64,000 bases of DNA from the NCBI GenBank assembly GCA_016808115.1, contig JAEQBH010004103.1, forward strand, positions 62,001-126,000, in the 5' to 3' direction. Shown piece after piece: positions 23,700-34,408 of this stretch (position 1 is the stretch's first letter; every line of letters starts with the position of its first letter). The DNA is from Tetrastigma voinierianum (lineage: Eukaryota; Streptophyta; Magnoliopsida; Vitales; Vitaceae). The position numbers were made by a program, and so were the translations under genes. The notes below the pieces were generated by a model, which did no database searches, was not told the origin of the DNA, and saw nothing but the letters and a program-made list of their open reading frames with translations.

Positions 23700-25130
23700 T
23701 ATAGCCAGCTCTCTACCACTTCTTATCGTGATAAATTTTTAACATGTTCCTCTCTTTACCTTCACCTCGAGTTTATCTCTCGAATTGTTTGGCAACAAAC
23801 CTTTGCCGCCTGGCTGATACAAGAGCAAAGGCGACAATTATATAGGGTTTTTAAATTTCTCACCATGTTTTTTCTTTTCATTTGTGTGAATAGGTGTTTT
23901 TGACCTTTCTCACCGCTTTTATGCGTGTGCGTGCTGTTCAATGTCTCAGGCACATTTTCATAGAGATTTAGTTCCAGCGACAAATCGCAGATCATCGTTG
24001 TCGATTCCGCACACCGTCGAGGCCCTGCCAGCCTAAAGTGAAGTGGGGCAACCGTGGAGATATTGGCACGATAACACTCGATCGTACCGCACTCCACATG
24101 CAAAGTAAGAGATACAAGAGAGTTAGGTACCGGGTACAAATTAGAGTGGTATTGAAGTACCCGCGTCGCTGGAGAATTAAATTTTATTTTTGGTGCCCAC
24201 ACACCACCGGTACTTAGTACCAACATGCAATCTTTGTAGGATTTAAGAGGAATTTCGACTTGCGCAAGGGCACTCTCGTCTTTGATTCCCACTTCTCAAG
24301 ATCACTAATGGGATTGTATTTGGGCCCACTTCTAAGGGGCGTAATCGAGGGAGTTCGGATTCTAGGGTTTTGGCTCTAACCTTTAGAGTTTTTCTCATAT
24401 ATTTTCTAGGGTTTTTCTAGAGTAGAATAACTAATTTCTTTTGATTCTGAGTTTTTGAACATTTGTAATCTTTCAATTGGTTTTATAACGTGGTATTCGT
24501 TGAGGGACTCTGCGTTTTTTATATCTCAACCTTGCAATTGAAGTGTTATTTCTTAATTCACATTTACTATTAGTGTTCCAACAATTATGAATCAATTATC
24601 AGTTTTAATGGAGTTCTAAACCTCCATGATAGGGTTATAACGATGGAAACTCATCCCCTTCAAGGTAACAACACTCAACTCTCTCTCGTGCTTCACGGGA
24701 TTTCAGAGGATACATAAACACTGCTTAAAAATTCTTATTAAACCTTAGTTTGGCATCTTTTTGACAACCTGTGAATGAGAGATTCTTGGTACATGTTGTG
24801 CTTGATCTCAAATGCAAACTAAGATTCCAATCAAATCATCTGAGCAAGTGTTTGATATCTTTCATTTATTCTTTGTCTTACAAAAGCTTTTAAATTCATA
24901 TCCCTCATCGAAGACCATTCATCAATGGCTCCTAGATGAGAATGTAAGTGAGAGGTGGGTGTTACCTAGTTAGTGCAGGAAACCTAGATCCTATCATTCG
25001 CCTTCTCATTTTAAAATAGTTTTGTAGTCAATCTGCTAACAACCTAATCAATCAAAACCCCCTGCATTTTACTTTATTCGCACATTCATCGGAGGCAACC
25101 CCGGCGATCATCGAGAAACCACTCCTCAGA
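23700..25130 (+). mobile_element. LTR-like insertion between Athila gag and protease
   Basis: Athila gag sequence stops near 25140 and the protease resumes near 23600; the 1.4 kb between is foreign. On the plus strand it looks like a transcript leader (repeated tctagggttttt near 24360-24420, then several out-of-frame ATGs), suggesting an LTR in the opposite orientation to its host. The minus-strand ORF at 23762-24292 has no recognisable domain. I found no clear TG/CA ends or target duplication, so the boundaries are approximate. Confidence 0.45.
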
Positions 25131-25139
25131 GAAACACTG

Positions 25140-26347
25140 CGGGACTCCCACAAAGATATAATGCTTGATGACATCAATTCCTGAGCTTAGGAATAATTTC
25201 AGCACACAAAATAGACAAAGCACCTCTCAGTCAATAGATTGGCCATTTGGCCCATTTGCACCTCCAGGTTTCTTAACTATGCTGCTTGATTATTCAGCTG
25301 GGTTGACTAATTCTGCATAGTTGCCTTTATTTCATTCATAAATGTTGTATGAGAAGTAAGCAATTGAGCTAGTGCTTCTTCCAAATCCACTTTTTCTCTG
25401 CTATGGCCTGCCTCACTGGGAGGTGGCATACTATTCCGATTGTTCCTCCATCCACAGGCTCTAATTGTTCCGATTGTTCACCCATCCTCGTCCCGGCTCC
25501 GGGTTATGATCTCCGATAGTTGATACCCATACTAACCTTTAAGTTGTCGGGTTCCGTTAAATCTTGACACATACCGGTGCCTATTCTACTCGCCATCTGT
25601 ACCTTAACCGGTATTCCGGTAGACTGCGGTTGTCCCCTTTCACATGATTCACATATCTCCCAAGGGTTAGCCTAAATAGAATTTACTACACCTTGCTGCT
25701 TTTGTAACTGTTTGGTGAGTTGTGCAAAATGACTTACCAAATTGCTCAGGACCTCTATGTTTGTACCTCCCCCTGCCTTCCTTGGTATCATCCTCTCCCT
25801 GGGCCATTAATTACTATTAGTAGCCATATCCTCTAGGATTCCATATGCTTGATCTCGTAGTCTACCGCACCCCCGCCGAGGCACCTACATCGGTTCTAGT
25901 AGAGTCACTGCACTTCATTATAAAGGTGGTGGATTCTGCATCCATATAGTCAGCCTATGATGTGGGCACCTCCGTAACAGTTCATGGAATCTCTCCCAGG
26001 TCTCAACTAAGTTCTCCCCCTCCAATTGTCTAAACGTGTTAATCTGTGCAATCTTTGAGGGCGAAAAAAACTTGGTCAGGAATTTTTGCACCAAATCATT
26101 CCATGAGATTATGGAATATGGTGGTTGGCTTATCAACCAGTGTTTAGCTCTATCACCCAATGAGAGCGGGAACAATCTCAGTCTTAGTGCTTCTTCTATC
26201 ACTCCATTGTATATGACGGTGTCGCATACTTCGATGAAGTTTGTTAAATGTGTGTTTGGGTTCTCACTTGGTAGACCATGGAATTGAATGTTCTGAAGCA
26301 TTTGTAGTGTTACTATTTTCAGCTCAAAATTGTTCGCTTGAACAGGT
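25140..26347 (-). pseudogene. Athila gag, central and C-terminal part
   Basis: The ORF 25918-26301 holds the retrotransposon gag core: SENPNTHLTNFIEVCDT, RLRLFPLSLGDRAKHWL, KFLTKFFSPSK, and RQLEGENLVETWERF. Upstream codons to 26347 (RPPVQANNFELK) continue the same frame to the solo LTR insertion. Towards 25140, degenerate frames retain ATMQNQ and LRNLEVQMGQMANLLTE, the C-terminal coiled region. Gag forms the virus-like particle in active elements. It is split from its N-terminus (30046-30372) by the 3.7-kb solo LTR. Confidence 0.83.
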
Positions 26348-26352
26348 GGTCT

Positions 26353-29300
26353 TATAACACCCCGAAATATACCCTAGCAGTTTTCGGACTTGTTTAGGGT
26401 ATATTAAAAACTAAATGGAATTGTTTGAAAATAAAACGAGAGACCCGGAATTAATAATAAAGCCAAGGGTAAATTAGTCATTTACCACTTGAGGATATGA
26501 GAGGCATAAATCAATAAGTTTATATCTGATTATGGAATTTGAAAAGATGGAATATAAATTAGAAAAATTGAAATGACTTAAATGCAAAAATGAGAAAAAG
26601 AATTTAAAAATGCAAAGGCCAAACATGGCCTTAACTCAAAAATATGGATAAGGTTAATTGGTCTCTCATTTTTGAGAGACCAAAAACGTAGAGAAAAGAA
26701 GAGAATGGGAGAAGAAGAAGAAGAGGAAGAGGAAGAGAAGAAGAAAGGAAGAGCAAAAAAAAGGTATGGATTAACATTAAGTATGAATTCTAAAGTTTTA
26801 TGTAATTTCCATGCTATTGGATGGTTAGTAAGCTTGTCCCCGAACCTAGGGTTTTGTTAGGATTTCATCTAACCACTACAGAATATTAATAAGGTTGGTA
26901 AAACCTTAAATGGTATAAGAAAAATTATGGAATCCTCTCTTTGATGTTGGATTCATGGTTTAATTTCAAGTGATGGGTGGGGTTGAAACAGCCACCAACC
27001 AATCGCTGTGTTTGGTTTGTGTATGGGTTATGACCCGCCATTAGAGTTGTTTTGGGAGTAATTCATGAAAGGTTTTGAAGTAAGATAAGTATTTGAAAGA
27101 TGATTTGAGTAAAACTGAGGTTACAAGATGGATATGGAGTGGTTTTGATGTGCATATTGATTATTAAGTTCATTTGGGTAGCAAAATATGGAAAAATGGG
27201 AGAAAAACCACCTTTTAAGGAAATTCGAGGGTGGTACCGGTTGCCAAGGAGTGGTACCGATACCATAAGTATTACGTCGCTGATGCAGGTACTTAATTTT
27301 TCGTCTTAGGTACTTAATGCCTCTGTTTTAGACCAGTGTTCGTATTTTGGCCATAACTTAGTCATTTCTTATCCGATTTGAGTGATTTAAGTGTTTGGTT
27401 AAACTAGACTTCAAGGAGAACAAAACACCCTGAAATAGGCACCTTCAAATTCTGACTCTATATGGCCCAAAAATTCACTCAAAGGTAGGTATGTTCAGAA
27501 ACCAATTTAAGTTACGCTTTGAACATAGAGAGTAGTCCCGATTGTTTGGGACATATCTTGAGTTTCGAGTACTCGATTTGAGTGATTCAGTTGGAGAAGA
27601 ACCCTTAGAACCTTAGCTTCAAGGAGTACAAAGAACCAGTGTCAAAATATGAGTTAAGACCCCTTTGAAAATGGAGTACTAAACTATCCTAGTGTAATAT
27701 GGGCAAAATGACTAGTTTGGCATGAAATGCCATAACTTGAGTTTGGATGATTCAATTGGAATGATTCCAATTTCTAAGTAAAGTAGATTCATAGAGGAAC
27801 AAGAATACATGAATGATGTGTGAATACATAGGTGTCATACCGTACAAGTATATGAAATGCCATATGCAACAGGCATGAAAAAGGAAAAATATAGGAAATG
27901 CAATATGTATAGATGTGTTCATGAAACATGAATTTGATATGAAAAATGAAAACGAACTGAAACATGAACATGAACATGAAAAGCAATATGTCATGAACAC
28001 ATAATGTGGTTAAGTTATATATGATTATTATCACATATAACCAGAAAAAGATAACAAATGATAGGAAATACATGAATGAACAAGTGATAGCCCGATTAAG
28101 AAGGCTATGAATAGATAAATGCACGGTAGATCTACATAAAATGATATGAAGACAAAATGTGATTAAGATCGGTTATGAGTTCTATTTATGAAATATATAT
28201 ATATATACATATATATATATGCGATTTGAGTGTGTGTCGAAATGTTTGTCAAATATATGCATATGTGCGTGTATTTGAACTATAAAGATGAAATGCATAA
28301 AGGGTGATTTAGAATGTATTATTGAATGACCCAGCGTGGCCGGGATTAAATCAGTAGATTCGTCATGAGAATTCAGCACTATTTGTTCCATGCGAAATCA
28401 CATTGCTGTTGAATGACAACGGGACGGGATTCTGTTTGAATGCGTAGTGAAGATATCGACTTCTATAGTCATATGTGGTGCAATATTGAATGTGAATCAC
28501 ATTGTTCTTGAATGACAAACATGACAGGATTCCTGCTTGAATACATGCGTGAATGATATCGACTTCTATAGTCATATGTAGAGATTGCAATGTGAATGTG
28601 AATCTGTTTATCTTGAATGACCGAGCCGGGACGAGATTCTGGCCCGAATATATCGTGAATGTCGACTTCTTTAGCCACATGTGAGATTGCAATATTGAAT
28701 GTGAGATCACATTGCTACTGAATGACAAACAGGACAGGATTCACCAACTGAATCTGTCGTGAATATCGACTTCTTTAGCCACATGTGAGATTGCAATATT
28801 GAATGTGAGATCATATTGCTACTGAATGATAAACGAGGACAAAGATTCTGGCCCGAATGCATGCGTGAATGTCAAACTTCTATAGCCACATGTGAGGTTG
28901 CAATATTGAATGTGAGATCACATTTACTCTTGAATGACAAAGGACAGGATTCTGCTTGAGATCACATCAGTGATGTCGACTTCTATAGCCACATGTGATT
29001 GCAATATTGAATATTGAGATCACAGTACTTTCTTGAATGACAAGCGGGGCGAGGATTACTTGAAATTTGAATCTGTCGTGAATGTTAACTCTATAGCCAT
29101 ATGTGAAATCACAAACCAAAACGCGAAAAAAGAAAGAAAATGATTCGAGAAGAGTATTTAAACAAGTATCTTAAACATTACACAGACATTGTATAAAGGC
29201 ATTAGTTTGACAAATGGACTAATGTCCGTATCTGATATGTATCTGTATCAGTCTGATTTGACCCTGTATGTATTTGATATGACTTTGATCTGTTCCGACT

Positions 29301-30040
29301 TGCCATTGTATACGTATAAGTTTACTCTTAATATGATCTGATCTGTCATACATGTAAGAGATATGAGTTACAACCTGTAAAAGACATGACACATGGAAGT
29401 ATCTGAGCAAGATAATGATATGGAATACGAAAAGGATAAAACTTCGTATATATAATATGATATGAGTTAAGTCACATAAGAATAGGTTACGTGATATGTA
29501 TAAGGAAAAGTAAATGTAAAGATTGAGGCAGCGATTATTGTTATCGATTAGGTCACGTATATGTTTCCACTAAGCATAAAAAACAACACTTGGTTTTAAT
29601 CGGGTGTAGGTCTGGCTTGAGAAGACGGATAGGACGGGGCATCCCACATCGAAGCGAGGCCATTTCGGAGATGAGGTGCTCACCGCACTACTTCCACAAT
29701 CTCTGATGTTTTGTATTAGATATGTATATGTATAAGTGTTTGTATAAGATGTAAACTCCGATGAAGGAGTATGATTATATATTTGTATTAAATCTCTTCT
29801 GAAAATATATTGATATAAAGAAATACATGTATAAGTAAATGGGACCTAGTATATGTGTATAGATTTTAATGGACACCACTCCGGTGGTAGTTCTTTTGTA
29901 TATGTAAATGATTTTTTTTTTGTTAGTACAGAAATTGTTTGTATACCCACAGTACGATCTGAGGAGATCAATGAGTGCGATATATAGTCTCACACTCCAG
30001 ACCGATTCGGATCCGCCGTGGTCGGTCCGGATCGATGACA
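26353..30040 (+). mobile_element. Solo LTR, large-LTR gypsy family (Tekay/Del-like), copy 2
   Basis: The LTR starts TATAACACCCCGAAATA (TG decayed to TA) and ends ATCGATGACA. It is flanked by the perfect 5-bp duplication GGTCT (26348-26352 and 30041-30045). Excising it together with one duplication places the two gag halves of the Athila host in the same frame, which independently confirms the ends. At 3688 bp it is long, as in Tekay/Del chromoviruses, and the TGTAACACCCCG type of start is common there, but no internal region remains, so the lineage is an inference. No gene inside; purine-rich tract at 26660-26760, dinucleotide TA patch at 28190-28220, tandem array at 28330-29110. Confidence 0.87.
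28330..29110 (+). repeat. Approximately 105-bp tandem array in LTR copy 2
   Basis: The marker cgacttctatagccacatgtg recurs with variation near 28457, 28560, 28663, 28758, 28872, 28978 and 29088, giving spacings of 95-114 bp and about seven units. Each unit also holds gtgagatcacattgct and a gaatgacaaac segment. Copy 1 of this LTR family has no such array. Minus-strand ORFs here are repeat artefacts. Confidence 0.8.
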
Positions 30041-30045
30041 GGTCT

Positions 30046-30372
30046 TCGGATAGCGAGGCCCGAACAACCGTGGCGTGGCGAACTCTCTATGGCCTCAGCG
30101 GATCATGCGGCTGTATAAGCGACACGGAGCATAATTCCTCTTATTATTCCCATTATGTTCCCCGCTGCGGCTCATTTGCGCTGCCAATCTTGCCCTTCAT
30201 TGTTACGCATATTTGCTAGATCTCTTTGGTGTATACATTTGTTCTCACGCCTTAATGGTAGTAAGGTTCTTTCGGGTTCGAGATCCGAGCAGTAGTTCAA
30301 CTTGACCGTCTTCGCATACACACGGTAACCTTGGCTGATCCTGCGCCTGAACCACAAGGCAATTACAAGCAT
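30046..30372 (-). pseudogene. Athila gag, N-terminal part
   Basis: On the minus strand SDLEPERTLLPLRRENK and DLANMRNNEGQDW resemble the charged N-terminus of Athila gag, which has a PExERT-like segment followed by arginine-rich residues. A stop follows, then the frame leads via GLAIR into the solo LTR junction and on to RPPVQANN on the far side. The methionine at 30372 is about 80 bp from the primer-binding site, so the true start is uncertain. Confidence 0.6.
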
Positions 30373-30450
30373 ATGTCACCAAAATAAATTAAAAAAAAAT
30401 ATTTCTAGAATAATATCTAATTGCGCTATTATCAATATCAACACGAAACT

Positions 30451-30470
30451 TTTCCCCGACAATGACTTGA
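30451..30470 (-). other. Athila primer-binding site, decayed
   Basis: The plus-strand sequence tttccccgacaatgacttga lies directly left of the LTR. The usual Athila site on this strand would read close to tccccggcaacggcgcca. The differences are mostly G to A and C to T, largely at CpG or CNG sites, as expected after cytosine methylation and deamination. Its position confirms that 30471-31610 is the 5' LTR of a minus-strand element. Confidence 0.65.
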
Positions 30471-31610
30471 CGAGCTAGGTATAGGTATGTAAATTAGTAT
30501 AAAACACAGGCCCGTTCGCGCAAGCATACGTGTCTAGTTTACGTAATATAGTGGCTAGTCAACTGTCGTTCCCACAAAGAAAAGTGTGTTGAATACTGCA
30601 ATCGGCTCTAGAGCATTATCTGGATCTCAAACTTGAGTGAATTACTGCTAATATAATGACACTTTGATCTTAAATGAGTTGTTAGTTCAATTAACGAAAA
30701 CTAGGGTTTTGCCTTTCCTTGCCATATTCAATGGATTATCATCTGTGTAAAATCTATTATTCAGTATATTAACGGATGTACGATGGTGGGTTGATCGTGC
30801 TTACGAGATATCCTCTCTCGAGGTATATTTGCCTATCTTGCCAGTAGGGTTGATCGCATCTCTACTTCACCCTCGACCCCGAGACGCTTAAATGGTTAAA
30901 CCCTAATCGCCACATTCGGAATCAAGAGATCTCTACTCTCCGATTGACCGAGTGTCACTCTACCTTGATCCTCGAGAACCTTTATCTCTCAATCTTAGAT
31001 TCCCGGCAAAAGCAAGTTGGTGTTGGCCAAACACCACCATGTAGGTAATTAACAAGAAATAGAGCAAGTCGATATCAGATCTACAGATATACTAAATAAA
31101 CTGAATTAAAAACTAATCCATATGAATATAACAAGAGTACAGAAAAACCCTAGAAATAAAGTTAGAACATCATTTTTATCATTACAATCATTTGGTTTTA
31201 ATCAATATGAGTCCGAGAAAGAAAATATGAGTACAAGGATTACACGATCTCTCGAATCTTCCTCTGTCGTCTTCTAAAGTCTCGTATCCCGTTCCTCCTG
31301 CCCTTTTCTTTTTCGTTCTTTTGTTATATCTAAAAAATTATCGCTGGGAGAGTCCTAGTGACATCGCAACGTCGCGACGTTGGCTGATGTAGGCTACACG
31401 TCATACGACCTCAATGTCGCGACGTTGAGGCTGAGCTCTCCTTCAATATTCTTCTTGAATCTCCACTGACTCCCCGAATCAGCCTTTTTCTTTGAAATGC
31501 ACAAAAGTCGAGTATCAGATATGCGACGATAAACGCATTTATTACTAGATGAAATGAATCGAAAAAGTGATCAAACGCATGTATATGATGAGTGTTTTGG
31601 GCACTCATCA
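30471..31610 (-). repeat. Athila 5' LTR
   Basis: Aligns with the two arms of the 3' LTR (96-1045 and 2436-2726). It starts TGATGAGTGCCC at 31610 on the minus strand and ends next to the primer-binding site. It holds the uninterrupted version of the site hit by the solo LTR in the partner (about 31367-31372) and CpG palindromes near 31370 and 31411. The flanking taaac at 31611-31615 is the target duplication. Confidence 0.82.
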
Positions 31611-33235
31611 TAAACTGACAGATACTTGTGAGCTTATCTTTCAACTTCTGAGAAGGAAACAGCCTAAGGTTTGGGATGATCACTGCAAGCAGGCGTTTGA
31701 GCGAATTATAGAGTATTTGATTTCCTCTCCCGTTTTGGTACCTCCCATGCTTAGACGACCTCTCTTGTTATATTTGTCAGTTTCTGATATCACTTTAAGG
31801 TGCGTCTTGTGACTTGATGATTAGCGGGGAAGCGAAGCTATCACATTATTTGAGTAAGAAGATGTTGGAGTATGAGACGACGTACATTATGATTGAGCGC
31901 TTCTACTTAGCTTTAGTTTAGACCAGTCGAAGATTGAGACATTACATGACAGAGTATTCCGTGCAGCTTGTTTCTCGTTTAAATCCTTTGAGATATTTGT
32001 TTGACAGACCAATTTTAACGAGCAAACTTATGAGATGGCTTGTACTTTTGATAGAGTTTGATATTTAATAAGTCACTCAAAAGTCTATAAAAGGGAGTGT
32101 GTTAGCAGATCACTTGGCCTTACTTGGGTTACCCGGCCCGGTAGAGTGATTGATGATGATTTTTCGGATGTCAGGAGATCACGGGGGTGGTAGTTTTGTC
32201 ACGGTTGGCGCGTAATACTTGATGATGTAGCTAACCATTCTAGATATGCGATAGGTGTTCTATTGATTTCTCTGCATGGTGATCATATCCCGAGATCAGT
32301 TCGTTTGGCCTTTTCGGATCATTATCCGACGACGAACAACATTGTTGAGTATGAGGCATGTATCCTTGGGTTAGAAATTTGAGCTCGGGATTAGAAGAAT
32401 GAAGATATTCGATGATTCTAATCTAGTGATTAGACATATTCAGGGTGATTGGAAGACCAAAGATGTGAAGCTTAGGCCATACCATGCTTATTTAGAGTTG
32501 CTAGTCAAGAGATTTGACGACTTTAGCTACATTCACCTACCTAGAGCGCAGAATCAGTTCGTCGATGCTCTGGCTGCTTTAGCTTCCATGATTGATTTTC
32601 CTAAGGATGTGGTAGTTCGCCCCCTGCTTGTTGAGACTAGAAGTATTCCTGCTTATTGTTGCTTAATTGATGAGTCAGGGTTTGATGATGGTCTGTTGTG
32701 GTATCATGATATTTATCAGTTTCTTAAATTTGGCACATGCCTCGAGGCCGTGACGGCCAAGGACAAGAGAGCTTTGAGACAGTTAGCCACCCACTTTGTG
32801 ATACATGGAGAGACACTATATAGACGTGCAGATGATGGTGTGTTATTGTTATGCTTAGATCGAGATTCAACTAATCGAGCGATGAGAGAGATACATGTCG
32901 GAGTTTGTGGGCCCCACATGGGAGGACATATGTTGGCTCATAAGATTATGAGGACTGGCTATTTTTGGTTTACCATGGAGACAGATTGTTGTTAGTTTGT
33001 TTAGAGATGTACAGAGTGTCAGATACATGGAGATCTCATACACGTTCCACCATTAGAGTTGCATGCATTGACCTCACATTGGCCGTTTTCAGTCTGAGGC
33101 ATAGATGTTATTAGGAAGATTTTGCCAAAGTCTTCCAGTGGTCATGAGTTCATCCTAGTCACTATTAATTATTTAATGAAGTGGGTAGGGCGCTTAACAT
33201 GCAAAAGCTACATCGTGAGTGGTAGCCCGATATTC
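31611..33235 (+). pseudogene. Tat-lineage gypsy RT end, two RNase H domains and integrase start
   Basis: The sequence reads KLTDTCELIFQLLRR (RT end), then a first RNase H (pieces HYLSKKMLEYETTY and RRLRHYMTEY, 31830-32080), then KGSVLADHLA, then a second RNase H of the archaeal-like type (TTNNIVEYEACILGLE near 32330, then YHAYLELLVKRF and RAQNQFVDALAALASM in the 198-codon ORF 32399-32995), and then the integrase zinc-binding part with GVCGPHMGGHMLAHKI. Beyond 32995 the frame is broken but HGDLIHVPP and GHEFILVTINYLMKWV are readable to about 33200. The extra RNase H is the hallmark of the Tat/Ogre group. Numerous stops inactivate it. Confidence 0.87.
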
Positions 33236-34408
33236 CGAAGTAGTCTTTGAATTTGAAAAAATCAAATCAAATTTGGCTCGACCCGATTATTACATTGGGT
33301 CCCCGATCAACATTGGGCAGGTTATTTTTATTTTTCGAACTAGCCCGGTTCCAAATGAAAAGTAAAAGTCCCCCTTTACAACCTTACTAGCAAACATGGT
33401 CCTAGCTTCCAACTAACACCATATTGAAAAAAAACCTATTCAAAGTCAAACTCATTTCCTTTTCCAAACACCACGATTCTCTTCTCCTTCTCTGATTCTC
33501 TTCTCCTTCTCCATGACGTCATTGTAGTAAATCCCCCCTCGTCCTCTCGTGTGAAGATGAACAAGAACAACCATCTCTCCCATCTTCCCCATTTCATTCA
33601 TCATTGCTTTGTTGACTTATGGGTTTTTCCTAAGCTCTAAAATCTGTGAGTTTTTAAGTCAAGGTTTATGACTTAGGTTTTGATTCCATTAATTTTTTTT
33701 GTTGACACTATGTTCGTTGATCCATAATTAAGTAATGAGATAGTGTTTTCAATTTTATTTGGTTGTTGATATATTCAGTTCTTCAAAATATTATTTTGTT
33801 CCTTTTATTCCCTTTTCTTTTTTTCTTTTTGAGATTTAATATTTATTTGTTAAAGTGATTGATTTGTACGGGAGAATATACCCTGTGGAAGGATTTTGTT
33901 ATCTTAAATGTCTGAGAGGGTCTCAACCATGACATAGTTCAAGAAACGGTTGGATATATTGATTCCATTTCCCTCCTTGTCTACAGGCGTCCTCTTCTCT
34001 GTACATTTAGTGCGGCTCAAGCTTTTGAAGCGGATCATTGCGATTATAGACACAATTACATAGACTAAGAGTTTTTAAAGTTGAATGCTCTTAGATCTTT
34101 GCGGGACATCACTAAAAGGCCCGAGATGTTATTTCTCACCCGGTATTAGATAACCTAAGATTGATAACATTCTAGTCACATAATTGTTTTGGTTATGTTT
34201 TGATTGGTAGAATGGTAGGATTGTTTTAAGTTTTTTTATTTTATTTTTTCATATAAGGTTGGGCTAGCCGCATTGGCCGATGTAGGTGGTGAGCCGACAA
34301 GTAAGCTGACCCGATATCGGTGGGTCCGACCCAACCCAGTCCGGTTTTGCCTTTGGTCCAGTACGGACCCGGCCCGACACAATTAACCCACCCGATTTGC
34401 CAGCTCTA
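33236..34408. mobile_element. Possible hAT-like fragment replacing the Tat integrase core
   Basis: Tat integrase sequence ends abruptly near 33235. The right end of the next block, read in reverse, is TAGAGCTGGCAAATCGGGTG, close to the terminus of the hAT element at 7122-8782 (TAGGGCTGGTAA), and both ends are rich in ggcccg/cgggtc motifs typical of hAT subterminal regions. The left terminus is not recognisable and no 8-bp duplication was found. Inside (33480-34200) there is AT-rich noncoding sequence. It may be a truncated element. Confidence 0.4.

Larger units (their letters stand above)
96..31610 (-). mobile_element. Athila-lineage Ty3/gypsy retrotransposon, nested and decayed
   Basis: The outline of a whole element on the minus strand is visible: 5' LTR 30471-31610, primer-binding site 30451-30470, gag, protease, RT-RNase H, integrase, a 3' ORF of the Athila type, polypurine tract 2727-2740 and 3' LTR 96-2726. 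Coding parts match the Athila lineage by recognisable signatures: protease DLGASINLMP, RNase H segment with KVIVHTDHSAIKYQM, integrase tail KVNAQRLKPYFGGE. The LTRs share a long alignable stretch (about 100-1040 with 30480-31370, and 2440-2726 with 31364-31610). Without its later insertions the element would be roughly 10-12 kb, usual for Athila. Every ORF is broken, so it is a fossil. It sits inside the RT gene of a Tat element with a near-perfect 5-bp duplication. Confidence 0.82.

Noticed and set aside
23762..24292. 176-codon minus-strand ORF between Athila gag and protease
   Set aside because: No recognisable domain, and the interval behaves as an inserted noncoding LTR-like segment on the other strand.
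19261..26352. The region between the two large LTR copies taken as the internal part of one Tekay/Del element
   Set aside because: The coding sequence there is Athila on the opposite strand, and copy 2 has its own perfect target duplication inside Athila gag, so it is an independent solo LTR.
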